From JBBRCE01 sp038205115 (GTDB lineage Bacteria; Planctomycetota; Planctomycetia; Pirellulales; JBBRCE01): a stretch of DNA of 64,000 bases. Below the pieces are notes generated by a model. It saw only the letters and a list, made by a program, of their open reading frames with translations, searched no databases and was not told where the DNA came from. The translations under genes and the position numbers were made by a program. Position 1 is the first letter of the stretch; each line of letters opens with the position of its first letter. Positions 17,516-26,934 of the stretch are shown here, piece after piece. The DNA is taken from the NCBI GenBank assembly GCA_038205115.1, contig JBBRCE010000022.1, forward strand, positions 9,637 to 73,636. The letters run 5' to 3'.

Positions 17516-18229
17516 ATGGCGGAACTGGGCGTAAACATCGATCACGTGGCGACCGTGCGGCAAGCGCGGCAAACGTACGAACCGGACCCCGTCTGGGCGG
17601 CGGCGCTGGCCGAACTTGGCGGAGCCGACGGCATTACGCTGCACCTCCGTGAAGATCGCCGGCATATTCAAGATCGCGACTTGCGACTGCTCCGCGAAAC
17701 CACGACCGTCAAACTGAATCTCGAACTGGCCTGCAGTTCGGACGTGGTCGACATCGCTTGCCAACTCAAACCGGATCAAGCCACCTTGGTGCCGGAACGC
17801 CGGCAGGAAGTCACCACCGAAGGCGGGCTCGACGTCGGCACGTTCCAGCAAGAAACGGCCACCGCCATCAAGCGTTTGCAGGCTGCCGGGATTGTCGTGA
17901 GCCTGTTCCTTGACGCTAATCCACGACAGATCGAACTGGCCCATCAGTTGGGCGCGGACGCCGTGGAATTGCACACCGGCCAATATGCCTTGGCGCGAAC
18001 GGGCAAACCGCAACAGCAAGAACTGATCTTGCTCGCGCGCGGTGCCGAGCAAATCCGCAGCCTGGGCATGACTCTCAACGCCGGCCATGGTTTGACGTAT
18101 CGCAACGTACGCCCAATCGCGCAGTTGCCCGGTATGGCGGAGTTGAATATCGGTCACAGCATCGTGGCCCGCGCCATCATGGTGGGGTTTCAGCAAGCGG
18201 TGCGCGAAATGAAAGATTTGATCCGCTGA
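17516..18229 (+). CDS. pdxJ: Pyridoxine 5'-phosphate synthase
   Basis: 237 residues, the family length. PdxJ condenses aminoacetone phosphate (3-amino-1-hydroxyacetone 1-phosphate) with deoxyxylulose 5-phosphate to give pyridoxine phosphate. The N-terminus [15 protein letters not shown], the [17 protein letters not shown] segment, [38 protein letters not shown] VELHTGQYA and [12 protein letters not shown] are all present and intact. GATCGG precedes ATG 17516. It follows the zinc-ribbon gene by 46 bases. With ispD it is the second deoxyxylulose-linked gene in the window, but they are far apart and not co-regulated in any way I can see. Confidence 0.96.
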   Translation: MAELGVNIDHVATVRQARQTYEPDPVWAAALAELGGADGITLHLREDRRHIQDRDLRLLRETTTVKLNLELACSSDVVDIACQLKPDQATLVPERRQEVTTEGGLDVGTFQQETATAIKRLQAAGIVVSLFLDANPRQIELAHQLGADAVELHTGQYALARTGKPQQQELILLARGAEQIRSLGMTLNAGHGLTYRNVRPIAQLPGMAELNIGHSIVARAIMVGFQQAVREMKDLIR

Positions 18230-18423
18230 CGAGCCTTTCGGCAAATCGTATCTCGCAAATATTGCGGCCGTTGCCGAGCTCGCAAATCAAGTTTTCAAAA
18301 CTGGGCGTCGAACCACGCCGAGAATCGCGACGACTTTTCGTGGGAATTACCTTGACCGGCCCGCGCGCCTTCTGCTATGAATTACGGCAGGTTTGATCCA
18401 TGCTTTGCGGTGAAGGATCGGCA

Positions 18424-19614
18424 ATGCGACGTCGCTTGCGAGGGTTTACCCTCGTCGAACTTCTGGTGGTCATCGCCATCATCTCAATTTTGTTGGCACT
18501 GCTGCTACCGGCGGTGAACAGCGTGCGCGGTTCTGCACGCCGCACGCAGTGCCTCAACAATCTACACAACCTGGCGTTGGGCGTGCTGCAATGCGAAGAG
18601 CACCAAGAAACGCTGCCGACATACTTTGGTAACTTTCCGGCGCACAGTGGAACACGTATCAACGGTAGTTGGTTCGTGCATATCATGCCGTATGTCGACG
18701 AAAGTACGGAATACCATCAGATCGAACGGTTGCCTTCGGCATTAACCTCCGAGACCACCGGCGCGACCAAAGTCCTGGTCACGCCGGCCAGTTCCGATTA
18801 CGCCGCCGCGCGCTGGGATAACAACGGCGGCCACTTCGAAACGATCGTCACTGGCGACACGGGGCAAACCACCGATCACGTGGGCCATACCTATCAAACC
18901 GGCGGCGTGCAAACACAACAAGTTTGGGTCGGTCCGCCACGCATTTGGGTGCCGCAAGTTGGCACTCCGGCGGTTTACTCCACGCCAGGCGTGGTCAGCT
19001 ACTACAAGATTCTCGCGCGGTCGCGCAAAGTGTTTCCGGTTTTGCAGTGCTACGCCGACCCCAGCGATTTCCGCCCAAATCAAAAAGTCATTTGGAAGGA
19101 TAATTCTGAGTGGTCGTTCACAAACTACCAGGCCAATGTCCAGGCATTTGGCACGTTTACGGATGCCAAACGAACGGTGTTTAGCGCCGCCATTCCGACA
19201 ACCACCACCAACATCCGCGACGGAAAATCGCAAACCATCATGCTCGCCGAAGGCATGCGCTACTGCGATTCCAGCTATCGCCTGGCGTTTTGGAGCGATT
19301 CCAACTTTCAGAACTCGCATAATTTTGGCATCGATTGGAAAGCCCGGCGCAATACCTGGATGTTCCAATCGCGCGCAGGCCGCACCACTTGCAACAATTG
19401 GCGCGTGCAGGCCAATCACGGCAACTTAATCAACGTCTCCATGTTTGACGGCAGTGTCCGCTCAATCAGCAAAGACATCTCTCGCAAGGAAATCACCGAT
19501 CCCGACGTCGAAGGCACCGAGTCTGGTGTCGATCCGCAAGTCGGCACGGTCAACGGCACCTGGGACCGGTTGATGCTACCCAACGATCGCGAAGCCATTC
19601 AGGACGATTTCTAA
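18424..19614 (+). CDS. DUF1559 protein with type IV pilin-like N-terminus
   Basis: 396 residues from ATG 18424, which follows GAAGGA by 6 bases; ATG 18400 is possible. The N-terminus [27 protein letters not shown] is a prepilin peptidase cleavage site and methylation signal followed by the hydrophobic helix. [17 protein letters not shown] is the standard DUF1559 continuation. The C-terminal part has the [13 protein letters not shown] motif (the DGSVRFL-type motif of the family). Dozens of copies per genome are usual in planctomycetes; they are presumed to be pseudopilins or substrates of a type II-like machine. The next gene starts on the base after the stop, implying coupling. Confidence 0.93.
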   Translation: MRRRLRGFTLVELLVVIAIISILLALLLPAVNSVRGSARRTQCLNNLHNLALGVLQCEEHQETLPTYFGNFPAHSGTRINGSWFVHIMPYVDESTEYHQIERLPSALTSETTGATKVLVTPASSDYAAARWDNNGGHFETIVTGDTGQTTDHVGHTYQTGGVQTQQVWVGPPRIWVPQVGTPAVYSTPGVVSYYKILARSRKVFPVLQCYADPSDFRPNQKVIWKDNSEWSFTNYQANVQAFGTFTDAKRTVFSAAIPTTTTNIRDGKSQTIMLAEGMRYCDSSYRLAFWSDSNFQNSHNFGIDWKARRNTWMFQSRAGRTTCNNWRVQANHGNLINVSMFDGSVRSISKDISRKEITDPDVEGTESGVDPQVGTVNGTWDRLMLPNDREAIQDDF

Positions 19615-20028
19615 ATGGCCGATTTGCCCGTTTCGCCCACAGCATCGCGCGCTGTCGCTTGCCGCGGCCTAATGATTTTGCTCTGCGGCTTGCTCGCGTT
19701 GGCAGGCGGATGTGCGGCGGATACGGTGCAATCCGGTCAAGCCGATGTTCAGGCGCTCACCGGCAGCGACGCCGCAGCGCAATTGCTGGCCGCGCGGCGT
19801 ATTGGCGATGCCCATTGGGTGCCGCCGGCAGCCGTGCAGCCGTTGGTCAAACTGCTCAGTTCGAACGATGTCAAATTGCGTCGCGCCGCGGCTGATGCCC
19901 TGGCGTGTCTCGATGCCGCGGCCGGACGTGAGATCACGCCCGCCATTTTGGCGGCTCAAAAGACCGAACGCGACAACGGCGTACGGGCGGTGCTTGAGAA
20001 ATCCATCGAGCGTTTCAATGCCCCGTGA
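19615..20028 (+). CDS. HEAT-repeat lipoprotein
   Basis: 137 residues. An N-terminal hydrophobic run ends in a lipobox LALAGGC (Cys ~33), so it is probably lipid-anchored. The mature part has HEAT-like helices: AVQPLVKLLSSNDVKLRRAAADALACL, then EITPAILAAQKTERDNGVRAVLEKSI. Such small HEAT units mediate protein contacts. The start ATG directly abuts the TAA of the DUF1559 gene, so the two are translated together; it may act with that pseudopilin-like protein. Confidence 0.8.
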   Translation: MADLPVSPTASRAVACRGLMILLCGLLALAGGCAADTVQSGQADVQALTGSDAAAQLLAARRIGDAHWVPPAAVQPLVKLLSSNDVKLRRAAADALACLDAAAGREITPAILAAQKTERDNGVRAVLEKSIERFNAP

Positions 20029-20142
20029 GTGGAAAACAGCGACGCTTGATTTAGGGACTCGCGGAGGTCACAATTTCCCTTGCTCGTCGAGAGGAATTGG
20101 AATGCCGAAATCGAACCACCCGTTTAGCATGAGGAGTGACAG

Positions 20143-20538
20143 ATGATTTTGGGAGCGGAGATTGCGATAACACTATTCGGTCTCATGGCGTTGATCAACG
20201 GCAAATGGTCAATCGGCAAAGAGGGACATATCATCGGTGGACGAGCGCGTCTTTTGGGAGCACTGGCCGTGGCAACGGTGCCGGTGATCGTTATCGTGTT
20301 GTTCGGCATTGCATTGATGATCTTCGCCGCTCAAGGTGAACGAGCCGAAGTTACGCTCAAATCTCCAGCGTTTACGATTGGTGGTGAGATTGGCACACTT
20401 GTCCTTTGGTTGATTTTTTTTTGTGCTCGCCAAAATATTCGGCAAATCGAACCTCGCTCCCCAAGATCCTCCAGTGAGCTGATCCAACCGCGACCTCGCG
20501 ATCGTCAACAATTGTTGGCAATGATTGTCGGACGCTGA
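20143..20538 (+). CDS. Small membrane protein, unknown function
   Basis: 131 residues; GAGGAGTGAC precedes ATG 20143. Three likely membrane helices lie at about residues 4-18, 36-62 and 82-96, joined by NGKWSIGKEGHIIGGRARLLG, which places basic residues on one side. The Arg/Pro-rich tail is probably cytoplasmic. I do not recognise a named family. It lies 114 bases after the HEAT lipoprotein and could be the last gene of that unit. Confidence 0.65.
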   Translation: MILGAEIAITLFGLMALINGKWSIGKEGHIIGGRARLLGALAVATVPVIVIVLFGIALMIFAAQGERAEVTLKSPAFTIGGEIGTLVLWLIFFCARQNIRQIEPRSPRSSSELIQPRPRDRQQLLAMIVGR

Positions 20539-20569
20539 AACAGATCAGGCATTGCATTTACCGACGATC

Positions 20570-20848
20570 TCACGACCCCGTCATTGGCGTTTGCTTGGTT
20601 GTAATCCCAGGGCAGGTCTCCGCCATTTCAGCATTCAGCTTGATGAAGTCGCGCCACTTGGCCGGCACGTTGTCTTCGTAAAAGATCGCTTCGGTAGGGC
20701 ACTCGAACGCGCAGGCGTTGCAATCGGTGCAGCTATTCGGATCGATGTACAGCATGTTTTCGCCTTTGTGAAAACAATCGCAGGGGCAAACCACCACGCA
20801 GTCGGTGTGATTGCAGCCAAAGCAGGGCGCGGTAACGACAAATGCCAT
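20570..20848 (-). CDS. Ferredoxin, 3Fe-4S/4Fe-4S type (FdxA-like)
   Basis: 92 residues. AFVVTAPCFGCNHTDCVVVCPCDCFH gives the first cluster (CxxC..C with a later CP), and CTDCNACAFECPTEAIF the second full CxxCxxCxxxCP. FYEDNVPAKWRDFIKLNAEMAE is the usual C-terminal segment of FdxA-type 7Fe ferredoxins. It carries electrons to unknown partners. AAGGA precedes ATG 20848; a longer frame to 21001 is not family-like. It diverges from the sigma factor gene with 144 bases between starts. Confidence 0.93.
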   Translation of the reverse strand: MAFVVTAPCFGCNHTDCVVVCPCDCFHKGENMLYIDPNSCTDCNACAFECPTEAIFYEDNVPAKWRDFIKLNAEMAETCPGITTKQTPMTGS

Positions 20849-20992
20849 TTTTGGAAATCCTTGATGTGAAGTGATATGCTGACATTGAGTACATGCCCGG
20901 ACGTTGAGTGTTTTGGCCACAACGCAAAAAAGATTTCCAAGAATTTTCCGCCGCATTTCGGAACTTGTCGTAAAACAGCTTGGCATCGATCT

Positions 20993-21595
20993 GTGAATCA
21001 CGAATCGTGGACTTCGTCTGAACTCCTGGCCAACGTGCGAGCGGGCGACGAGCAGGCCGCGGCGGCAATTTTCGAGCGCTATGTGCAGCGATTGACGTTG
21101 TTAGCCCGCGCGCGGCTCTCACCACGCTTGGCCAGCCGTAGCGATCCGGAGGACATTGTGATGTCCGCCTGGCGAAGCTTTTTTGTCGCCGCGCGTGCTG
21201 GTCGTTTTAAATTGGAACGAAGCGGCGATCTTTGGCGGCTGCTCGTTTCGATCACCATGCACAAGCTCTACCGTCAGGTCCGCCGCGATTCAGCAGTTAA
21301 ACGCGCCATCGGCCGCGAGCAATCGGTCGATTGGCACGACGATCATTGGCAGCCGATCGACGATCGCGAGCCGACGCCGGACGAAGCGGTTACGCTCGCC
21401 GATGAACTTGAGTCGATCCTGGCGCGGCTCGAACCAGTGCGACGCCGCGTTCTGGAATTACGGTTACAGGATGAACCACTGCCTGTGATCGCGCGTGAAA
21501 CGGGGCGCTCCGAGCGTACGGTCCGCCGTATCTTGGCGGAACTCGACCAGCAACTTCGCGAACTGCTGCTCACGCAACGGCAGTCCGATGAGTAA
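20993..21595 (+). CDS. ECF-type sigma-70 factor (planctomycete group)
   Basis: 200 residues from GTG 20993. Region 2 reads LLANVRAGDEQAAAAIFERYVQRLTLLARARLSPRLASRSDPEDIVMSAWRSFF; region 4 reads ILARLEPVRRRVLELRLQDEPLPVIARETGRSERTVRRILAELDQQL, with the helix-turn-helix at GRSERTVRRIL. It would direct RNA polymerase to a specific regulon. The ATG of the kinase gene overlaps its last 8 bases, so the pair is made together, an arrangement common in planctomycetes where kinases may control sigma activity. No anti-sigma factor is present. Confidence 0.9.
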   Translation: MNHESWTSSELLANVRAGDEQAAAAIFERYVQRLTLLARARLSPRLASRSDPEDIVMSAWRSFFVAARAGRFKLERSGDLWRLLVSITMHKLYRQVRRDSAVKRAIGREQSVDWHDDHWQPIDDREPTPDEAVTLADELESILARLEPVRRRVLELRLQDEPLPVIARETGRSERTVRRILAELDQQLRELLLTQRQSDE

Positions 21596-22892
21596 GACGG
21601 AATCGTTCGAACACAGAGTCGCCGCTTTCGAAGCGGCCTGGCGAACGGGCACGCCGCCGCCGGACATTGCCGATTATCTCTCGTCGGGCGCACAGGTCAC
21701 GATGGAAATTCAGCAGCTACTCATGCGCGAGTTGATCTGCATCGATCTAGAAATGCGCTGGCGTCACTCGCAAGACAAAAGTGTCACCGTCAAACCGTTG
21801 GCAATCGAACACTACTTGCAGCGGTTTCATCCCGCGGACGCGGACGAGTCGCTTTGGCAGGAGCTGATTGCCGAGGAATATCGAGCGCGGCACCGCTGGG
21901 GTGATCGCCCCACGGCAACGAGCTACTTCCAGAAGTTTCCGCAACTGCGCGAAGTCCTTGCGTCGCGGCTGTGCGACATTGATCGAGAACTACAGATCGA
22001 AAGGGGCGAACCGCGGCACGCCGAATCGCCGTCGGTAAGCGTTAGGAATGAAGATCTGGCAATCGCAATCGGCGGACGCGCTCCGCTCGATTATGCGGAT
22101 TTTGTACTGGAAAAGTTAATCGGCGCCGGCCGAACCGGAAAGGTCTATCGCGCGCGGCAAATCAGCACCGGCCGAAATGTGGCGATTAAATATTTGCGCA
22201 AAGAGTTCATGCGACAGTCGGCCGTCGTACAGCGATTTATCGTCGAGGCCGCGACGATTTCGCACTTCGATCATTCGGAAATCGTCTCGCTGGTTGGCCT
22301 GGGCAAGACCGCCCGATCCTATTTTATCGCTATGGAATTGGTCGATGGTCCCGATCTGGCCAAAGTCATTCGGCGCGGATCAATTCCGATCGCAACCGCG
22401 CTGCACTGGACTCGGCAAGCGTGCGGGGCACTTGCGCATGCACACAATCGTGGAATCATTCATTGCGATTTGAAACCAGGCAATCTGTTCTTGGATGCTC
22501 ACGAACGCATCCACGTTACTGATTTTGGTATTGCGCACAATCTGGCGACGGAGCCTTCCGCTTCCACCTCTTTGCAAGGCACGGCACCATTCATGGCGCC
22601 AGAACAAGTTTCGGGATATTGGGGTCCGATCGGTCCGCGGACCGATGTTTACGGATTGGGCGCGGTGCTGTTCACGTTGCTGACAGGCCAGCCACCTTGG
22701 ACGGGGTCGCGAGTGGCTGACGTGCTGGCGCAAGTCGTTTCCGTCATGCCTGCCAGGGCAGTCAATCAATTGCGGCCAGACGTCTCAGAACAACTGGCGG
22801 AACTCTGCGCAAGCTGCCTGGCCAAAGCGCCTGCGGAACGGCCATCGTCCATGCAAGCATTGGACGATGCATTGGGAATCGCCGAAACATGA
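21588..22892 (+). CDS. Hanks-type Ser/Thr protein kinase, soluble
   Basis: 434 residues from ATG 21588. Residues 1-165 form an N-terminal region with no membrane segment. The kinase domain starts near 169: glycine loop GAGRTGKVY, Lys201 in AIKYL, catalytic loop HCDLKPGN (292-299), DFG at 312-314, and APEQVSGYWGPIGPRTDVYGLGAVL. The usual HRD arginine is Cys293, so it is a non-RD kinase and may not need activation-loop phosphorylation. Unlike many bacterial kinases it lacks a transmembrane and sensor tail, stopping soon after subdomain XI. It overlaps the sigma factor gene by 8 bases and probably regulates or is regulated with it. Confidence 0.92.
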   Translation: MSKTESFEHRVAAFEAAWRTGTPPPDIADYLSSGAQVTMEIQQLLMRELICIDLEMRWRHSQDKSVTVKPLAIEHYLQRFHPADADESLWQELIAEEYRARHRWGDRPTATSYFQKFPQLREVLASRLCDIDRELQIERGEPRHAESPSVSVRNEDLAIAIGGRAPLDYADFVLEKLIGAGRTGKVYRARQISTGRNVAIKYLRKEFMRQSAVVQRFIVEAATISHFDHSEIVSLVGLGKTARSYFIAMELVDGPDLAKVIRRGSIPIATALHWTRQACGALAHAHNRGIIHCDLKPGNLFLDAHERIHVTDFGIAHNLATEPSASTSLQGTAPFMAPEQVSGYWGPIGPRTDVYGLGAVLFTLLTGQPPWTGSRVADVLAQVVSVMPARAVNQLRPDVSEQLAELCASCLAKAPAERPSSMQALDDALGIAET

Positions 22893-23147
22893 TCTTCGCC
22901 ACGAATGCGCTGCGGCCGGCAGCAGGCGGGCCGAGGGCGTCGTGTTTCCGCACCCAGCTTGCAGGCTGCTGGTCTCAACGGCTAACAGTAGAGGAAGCCG
23001 AGGCGCGTATCTCGTTGATAATCCAAGAGTATCTTGGAGCCCAGATCGCGCCGCCAAGAGCGGCTCTGCCACACGCTGCTTGAATTTGTGCTTGGCGGTT
23101 GGCATGATAGTGGCATCGTTTTGACCCCCTCTTGCCGGCGGCAGCAC

Positions 23148-24311
23148 ATGGCCACAACCTATACTTCCAAGATCGATGTCAAATGCTGGAAAGAGCACAC
23201 CTGCGTCGGTTGCGGCGGATCGTTCGCCTACTTGTTCGAGCGAAAGATCAAAGGCACGGGGTCAACGGCCGCCGCTGCAACAGCGGCTGCGCGTACAGCG
23301 GCCGAAAAGGCCGTAAAATCGCAAGTCGACCAGCACCCTTGCCCAACGTGCGGGCTGTTTCAGCCTGACATGATCGGCGCGCAACGCGCGGCGCGCCATT
23401 GGTACGTGTTTTGGGCGGCAAGCGCGCTTGTTGGGCTGCAACTGTTGCTGTTGGCGTTCGGCGCGCTGACGGCCGTTGATGTGGCCTGGAGCATTTCGAT
23501 TGGCCTGTTGGCGCTGACGGCCGTCAACTACGTGATTGCGGCGAAAAATCCCAATCGCGATCCCGAAAACAATCGCGCAGTAGCGCTCGAAAAAGTGAAT
23601 TCCAAAACGCTGCACCTGGGGCAACCCGGCAGCGGCAGCGCGCCCGACCAGCAGTGGCTGCAGCCCGTCTGGTCCGTGGGGCAGTGGATCGCAATTGGCG
23701 CGTTGGTTTTCGCCAGCTTGTTGGCCGCGTTTGGAGAACAGGCGCGGTTCGTACACGGTTGGCCCGTTAGCGACGCATTTCATCCGGGCGTGGTTGGGCC
23801 GGGCGATTCCGCCTGGCTTTGGTTGCCGACCAAGATTAGCAGCGTCAAAAGCAATTGGTACGGAGCGCCGGTGGTGATGGCCCGCCCGGCCGATAAACCG
23901 GATGCCGCGCCGTGGAATATTCCCGCCACGGCAAAACAAGACAACTGGGGCGATCATCTCAGTGTGAAGTCGTCGGAAACAGATTCGAGCAGTACGCTCT
24001 GGGTGCGGATCAAAGTGCCGGAAAAAGGCCAGGCTCAAGCCGGCCAAACCCTGCACTTGGACATCAGCATGCCCTACAGTTATCCGAAAATGCAGGGCGC
24101 CGGCGTGTTTAATGTTGAAAGCGGCGTTGCCAACCATTCCACTGACGTGGTGTTATCCGAGGCCGGCGCGGGGCAACTTTACAACAATATCTGGTGGATT
24201 GGAATCGGAGTCGGCATCTCGCTGTTCTTGCTCGGCACGTACTACCTGGCTCGCTGCGCAAACAACGATTGCAAACTGGCGATTCCCACCAAGGTGTCAA
24301 CGGTTGAGTAG
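23148..24311 (+). CDS. Membrane protein with N-terminal zinc ribbon
   Basis: 387 residues from ATG 23148. A split zinc-binding motif lies near the N-terminus: TCVGCGG and, 53 residues later, HPCPTCGLFQPD, with an Ala-rich helix between. Hydrophobic segments follow at about 86-106, 109-127, 184-204 and near the C-terminus (IWWIGIGVGISLFLLGTYYLA). The region between the third and fourth helices (about 140 residues, with FHPGVVGPGDSAWLWLPTKIS and SSTLWVRIKVPEKG) is probably outside the cytoplasm. I do not recognise a family; the zinc-ribbon-plus-helices design resembles other planctomycete proteins of unknown function. Confidence 0.8.
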   Translation: MATTYTSKIDVKCWKEHTCVGCGGSFAYLFERKIKGTGSTAAAATAAARTAAEKAVKSQVDQHPCPTCGLFQPDMIGAQRAARHWYVFWAASALVGLQLLLLAFGALTAVDVAWSISIGLLALTAVNYVIAAKNPNRDPENNRAVALEKVNSKTLHLGQPGSGSAPDQQWLQPVWSVGQWIAIGALVFASLLAAFGEQARFVHGWPVSDAFHPGVVGPGDSAWLWLPTKISSVKSNWYGAPVVMARPADKPDAAPWNIPATAKQDNWGDHLSVKSSETDSSSTLWVRIKVPEKGQAQAGQTLHLDISMPYSYPKMQGAGVFNVESGVANHSTDVVLSEAGAGQLYNNIWWIGIGVGISLFLLGTYYLARCANNDCKLAIPTKVSTVE

Positions 24312-24494
24312 GACTTTCAGGCAGTCAACTGCCAAAAAAAATCGCGGGACCATGTATTGACGGCTGCGCACAGCGGGCCGTCGATCCCTATCGACCTCGG
24401 CCGGCTTGGAATATCATGGACGTCACGGCGCAATCTGCCGGTTAATGCGATTTTCCCCTATGTTCAGAAAGTCCGATTTTTCGGATCCGGTTTC

Positions 24495-25607
24495 ATGGCA
24501 CGCGTGGTGTTGGCAATGTCGGGCGGAGTGGACAGCAGCGCGGCGGCCTGGCTGCTGCGCGAAGCTGGCCACGAGGTGATTGGCCTGTTCATGCGACATG
24601 GCGAACCGATCACCGCTTGCGCCAGCGACAAGCCGGCGTCGCTACTGCCCGTGGTCAGCACGCGTTTGGACCATAAGCAGGGCTGCTGCACGGCCAGCGA
24701 TGCCGAAGACGCGCGGCGCGTGGCCGATCGGCTCGAGATTCCGTTTTATGCGCTGGATTTCCAAGAGGAATTCAGCCGCATCATGGACTACTTCGTTGAA
24801 GAATACACCGCCGCGCGTACGCCTAACCCGTGCGTGATGTGCAACAACTGGCTCAAGTTCGGCAAGCTGTTCGACTACGCAGATCGCGTCGGTGCGCAAT
24901 ACGTGGCCACCGGCCATTATGCGCGATTACTGCCCACCGCGGATTCGGCCACGCCGTCTTTGCATCGTGGGTTGGACGATGGTAAGGATCAAGCCTACGT
25001 GCTGTTTGGCGTGCAGCGACACCTCTTATCGCGCATGCTGCTGCCGATTGGCGAATATCAAAAGCCGGAAATCCGCGAGTTGGCCCGCAAAGCTGGCCTG
25101 CGGGTGGCCGACAAACGCGACAGCCAGGAAATTTGCTTCGTCTCCAGCGGCGACCATGCCGATTTTGTTCGCCGGCGACGCGGGGCCGATATCGATACCT
25201 CCGGCGAACTTGTGTTGACCGATGGCACGGTGGTCGGTCGCCACGCAGGGCTCGAACAGTTCACCATCGGACAGCGTCGTGGCGTCGGACTGGCCTTCAG
25301 CGAACCGCGTTACGTAGTCCGCATCGAAGCCGAGACGCGCCGCGTGGTGATCGGCCTGAAAAACGACCTGTCACGGACCGAGTTGACCGCCAAGGATGTC
25401 AACTGGCTAGTCGATCCGCCGACGTCGCCTACTGTTTGTCAGGTTCAGATCAGGTACAATAGTGAAGCTGCGCCGGCTTTGGTGGAACCGCTGCCAGCCG
25501 GACGAATCCAGGTGACATTCGACGAGCCTCGGCATGGTGTGGCGCCCGGACAAGCGGCAGTGATCTTCGCTGGCTCGCGCGTGCTCGGCGGAGGTTGGAT
25601 CGAATGA
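24495..25607 (+). CDS. mnmA: tRNA-specific 2-thiouridylase
   Basis: 370 residues from ATG 24495. MnmA adenylates U34 of Lys, Glu and Gln tRNAs and inserts sulfur. The PP-loop is AMSGGVDSSAAAWLL; the first catalytic Cys lies in TPNPCVMCNNWLKFG and the second in DSQEICFVSSGDHADF. DQAYVLFGVQRHLLSRMLLPIGEYQKPEIRELA and FTIGQRRGVGLAF are further hallmarks. The C-terminal beta domain ends in a canonical GxxV(V/I)xFAGSRVLGGGWI. A ~30-residue insert follows FMRHGEP, containing two Cys, as in other planctomycete and bacterial MnmAs. The ORF extends upstream to 24357 without family-like sequence. Confidence 0.96.
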   Translation: MARVVLAMSGGVDSSAAAWLLREAGHEVIGLFMRHGEPITACASDKPASLLPVVSTRLDHKQGCCTASDAEDARRVADRLEIPFYALDFQEEFSRIMDYFVEEYTAARTPNPCVMCNNWLKFGKLFDYADRVGAQYVATGHYARLLPTADSATPSLHRGLDDGKDQAYVLFGVQRHLLSRMLLPIGEYQKPEIRELARKAGLRVADKRDSQEICFVSSGDHADFVRRRRGADIDTSGELVLTDGTVVGRHAGLEQFTIGQRRGVGLAFSEPRYVVRIEAETRRVVIGLKNDLSRTELTAKDVNWLVDPPTSPTVCQVQIRYNSEAAPALVEPLPAGRIQVTFDEPRHGVAPGQAAVIFAGSRVLGGGWIE

Positions 25608-25730
25608 GCCATTGATCTTCGACTAACAGAATACTTAGTTTGCACCGGTCAGCGTTCCGTCGAACGGACATTTTTCGCTGCCGGCGGTTGGCAGGATTTT
25701 GCACCTCACAAAAAGCGTAGGACTTGAAAC

Positions 25731-26738
25731 ATGCAACACGTGTTTGGCAATCTGTTGGCACAAGCCGAGCGCGACAACGGCCTGGGCCACGCGCCGATTC
25801 TGCTGATCGCGGCAATCGTTGTTGCCTTGCTGATCGGGCTGGTGATTTTAGTGGTCTTCATCAGCTTTGGCCGCTTGTGGTTTCAGGCCTATATGTCCAG
25901 CGCACGAATTAGCATGGCAAGTTTGATTGGCATGCACCTGCGGCAGGTCAACGCCCGCACCATCGTGCAAGCCAAAGTCATGGCCATGCAGGCTGGCATT
26001 GGCCTCGACCCGCGTAGCGGCATCACCACCAAACGCTTGGAAGCGCACTACCTGGCCAACGGCAACGTGCCGGGCGTGATCAGCGCCATTATCGCCGCGC
26101 ACCGCGCGGATTTGGATTTAGACTTCGATCAGGCGGCCGCCATCGATCTGGCCGGTCGCGACGTGCTGGATGCGGTGCGCACCAGCGTGAATCCCAAGGT
26201 AATCGATTGCCCTGATGGCAAAAAGTCAAACAAAACCACGCTCAGCGCCATCGCTCGAAATGGCGTCGAGTTGAAGATTCGCGCGCGGGTGACCGTTCGC
26301 ACCAATTTGCAGCAGTTGATCGGCGGCGCCACCGAAGACACCATCATCGCCCGCGTGGGCGAAGGCATCATCACCGCGGTGGGCTCGGCCGAAAATCATT
26401 TCGAGGTCATGGAAAACCCGGATCGCATTTCCAAAGCCGTGCTGCATCGCGGACTGGACGCCCAAACCGCCTTCACCATCGTTTCAATCGACATCGAATA
26501 CATCGAAATTGGCGAAAACATCGGTGCCCGACTACAGGCTGATCAGGCCGAAGCAGACACCCGCGTGGCCCGTGCCAAGGCCGAAGAACGGCGGGCGTTT
26601 GCCATTGCCCGTGAGCAAGAAATGAAGGCCAAAGTCTGCGAAAACCGAGCCCGCGTGCTCGATTCCGAAGCATTAGTGCCCTTGGCAATGTCCAATGCCT
26701 TCAAGGCCGGCAATCTCAGCGGGCGCAACGGCCAGTAG
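25731..26738 (+). CDS. floA: Flotillin-like protein FloA
   Basis: 335 residues, the family size. An N-terminal hydrophobic hairpin (residues ~22-47) is followed by FGRLWFQAYMSSARISMASLIGMHLRQVNARTIVQAKVMAMQAG and LEAHYLANGNVPGVISAIIAAHRA, strongly diagnostic of FloA (YqfA). The SPFH-like core and a C-terminal AEADTRVARAKAEERRAFAIAREQEMKAKV helical region follow. FloA scaffolds membrane microdomains. Usually an NfeD gene sits beside floA; here mnmA lies upstream and the large repetitive protein downstream, with no NfeD in the window. Confidence 0.94.
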   Translation: MQHVFGNLLAQAERDNGLGHAPILLIAAIVVALLIGLVILVVFISFGRLWFQAYMSSARISMASLIGMHLRQVNARTIVQAKVMAMQAGIGLDPRSGITTKRLEAHYLANGNVPGVISAIIAAHRADLDLDFDQAAAIDLAGRDVLDAVRTSVNPKVIDCPDGKKSNKTTLSAIARNGVELKIRARVTVRTNLQQLIGGATEDTIIARVGEGIITAVGSAENHFEVMENPDRISKAVLHRGLDAQTAFTIVSIDIEYIEIGENIGARLQADQAEADTRVARAKAEERRAFAIAREQEMKAKVCENRARVLDSEALVPLAMSNAFKAGNLSGRNGQ

Positions 26739-26934
26739 TCGCGCCGCGGCGGCGGTGGGCGGCGGCGGCGGGCCCGATAAATGCCGCAATCCCGTCCGGC
26801 GTTGACGAACCGCCGCGATAACCGGAAAAGTTGACGGGCGCGTTTTTTTCGTTTGAAAATGACAGCAGACTATTTTCAGGCGTCAAACGGGTGTTAAACT
26901 TAAGCGGTTGCCCCTGTCTCGTCGGAGAGCCGTC

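Noticed and set aside
24320..24333. Hairpin GGCAGT/ACTGCC followed by A-run
   Set aside because: The run is A, not T, on the plus strand, and on the minus strand the T-run precedes the stem, so it is not an intrinsic terminator for either strand.
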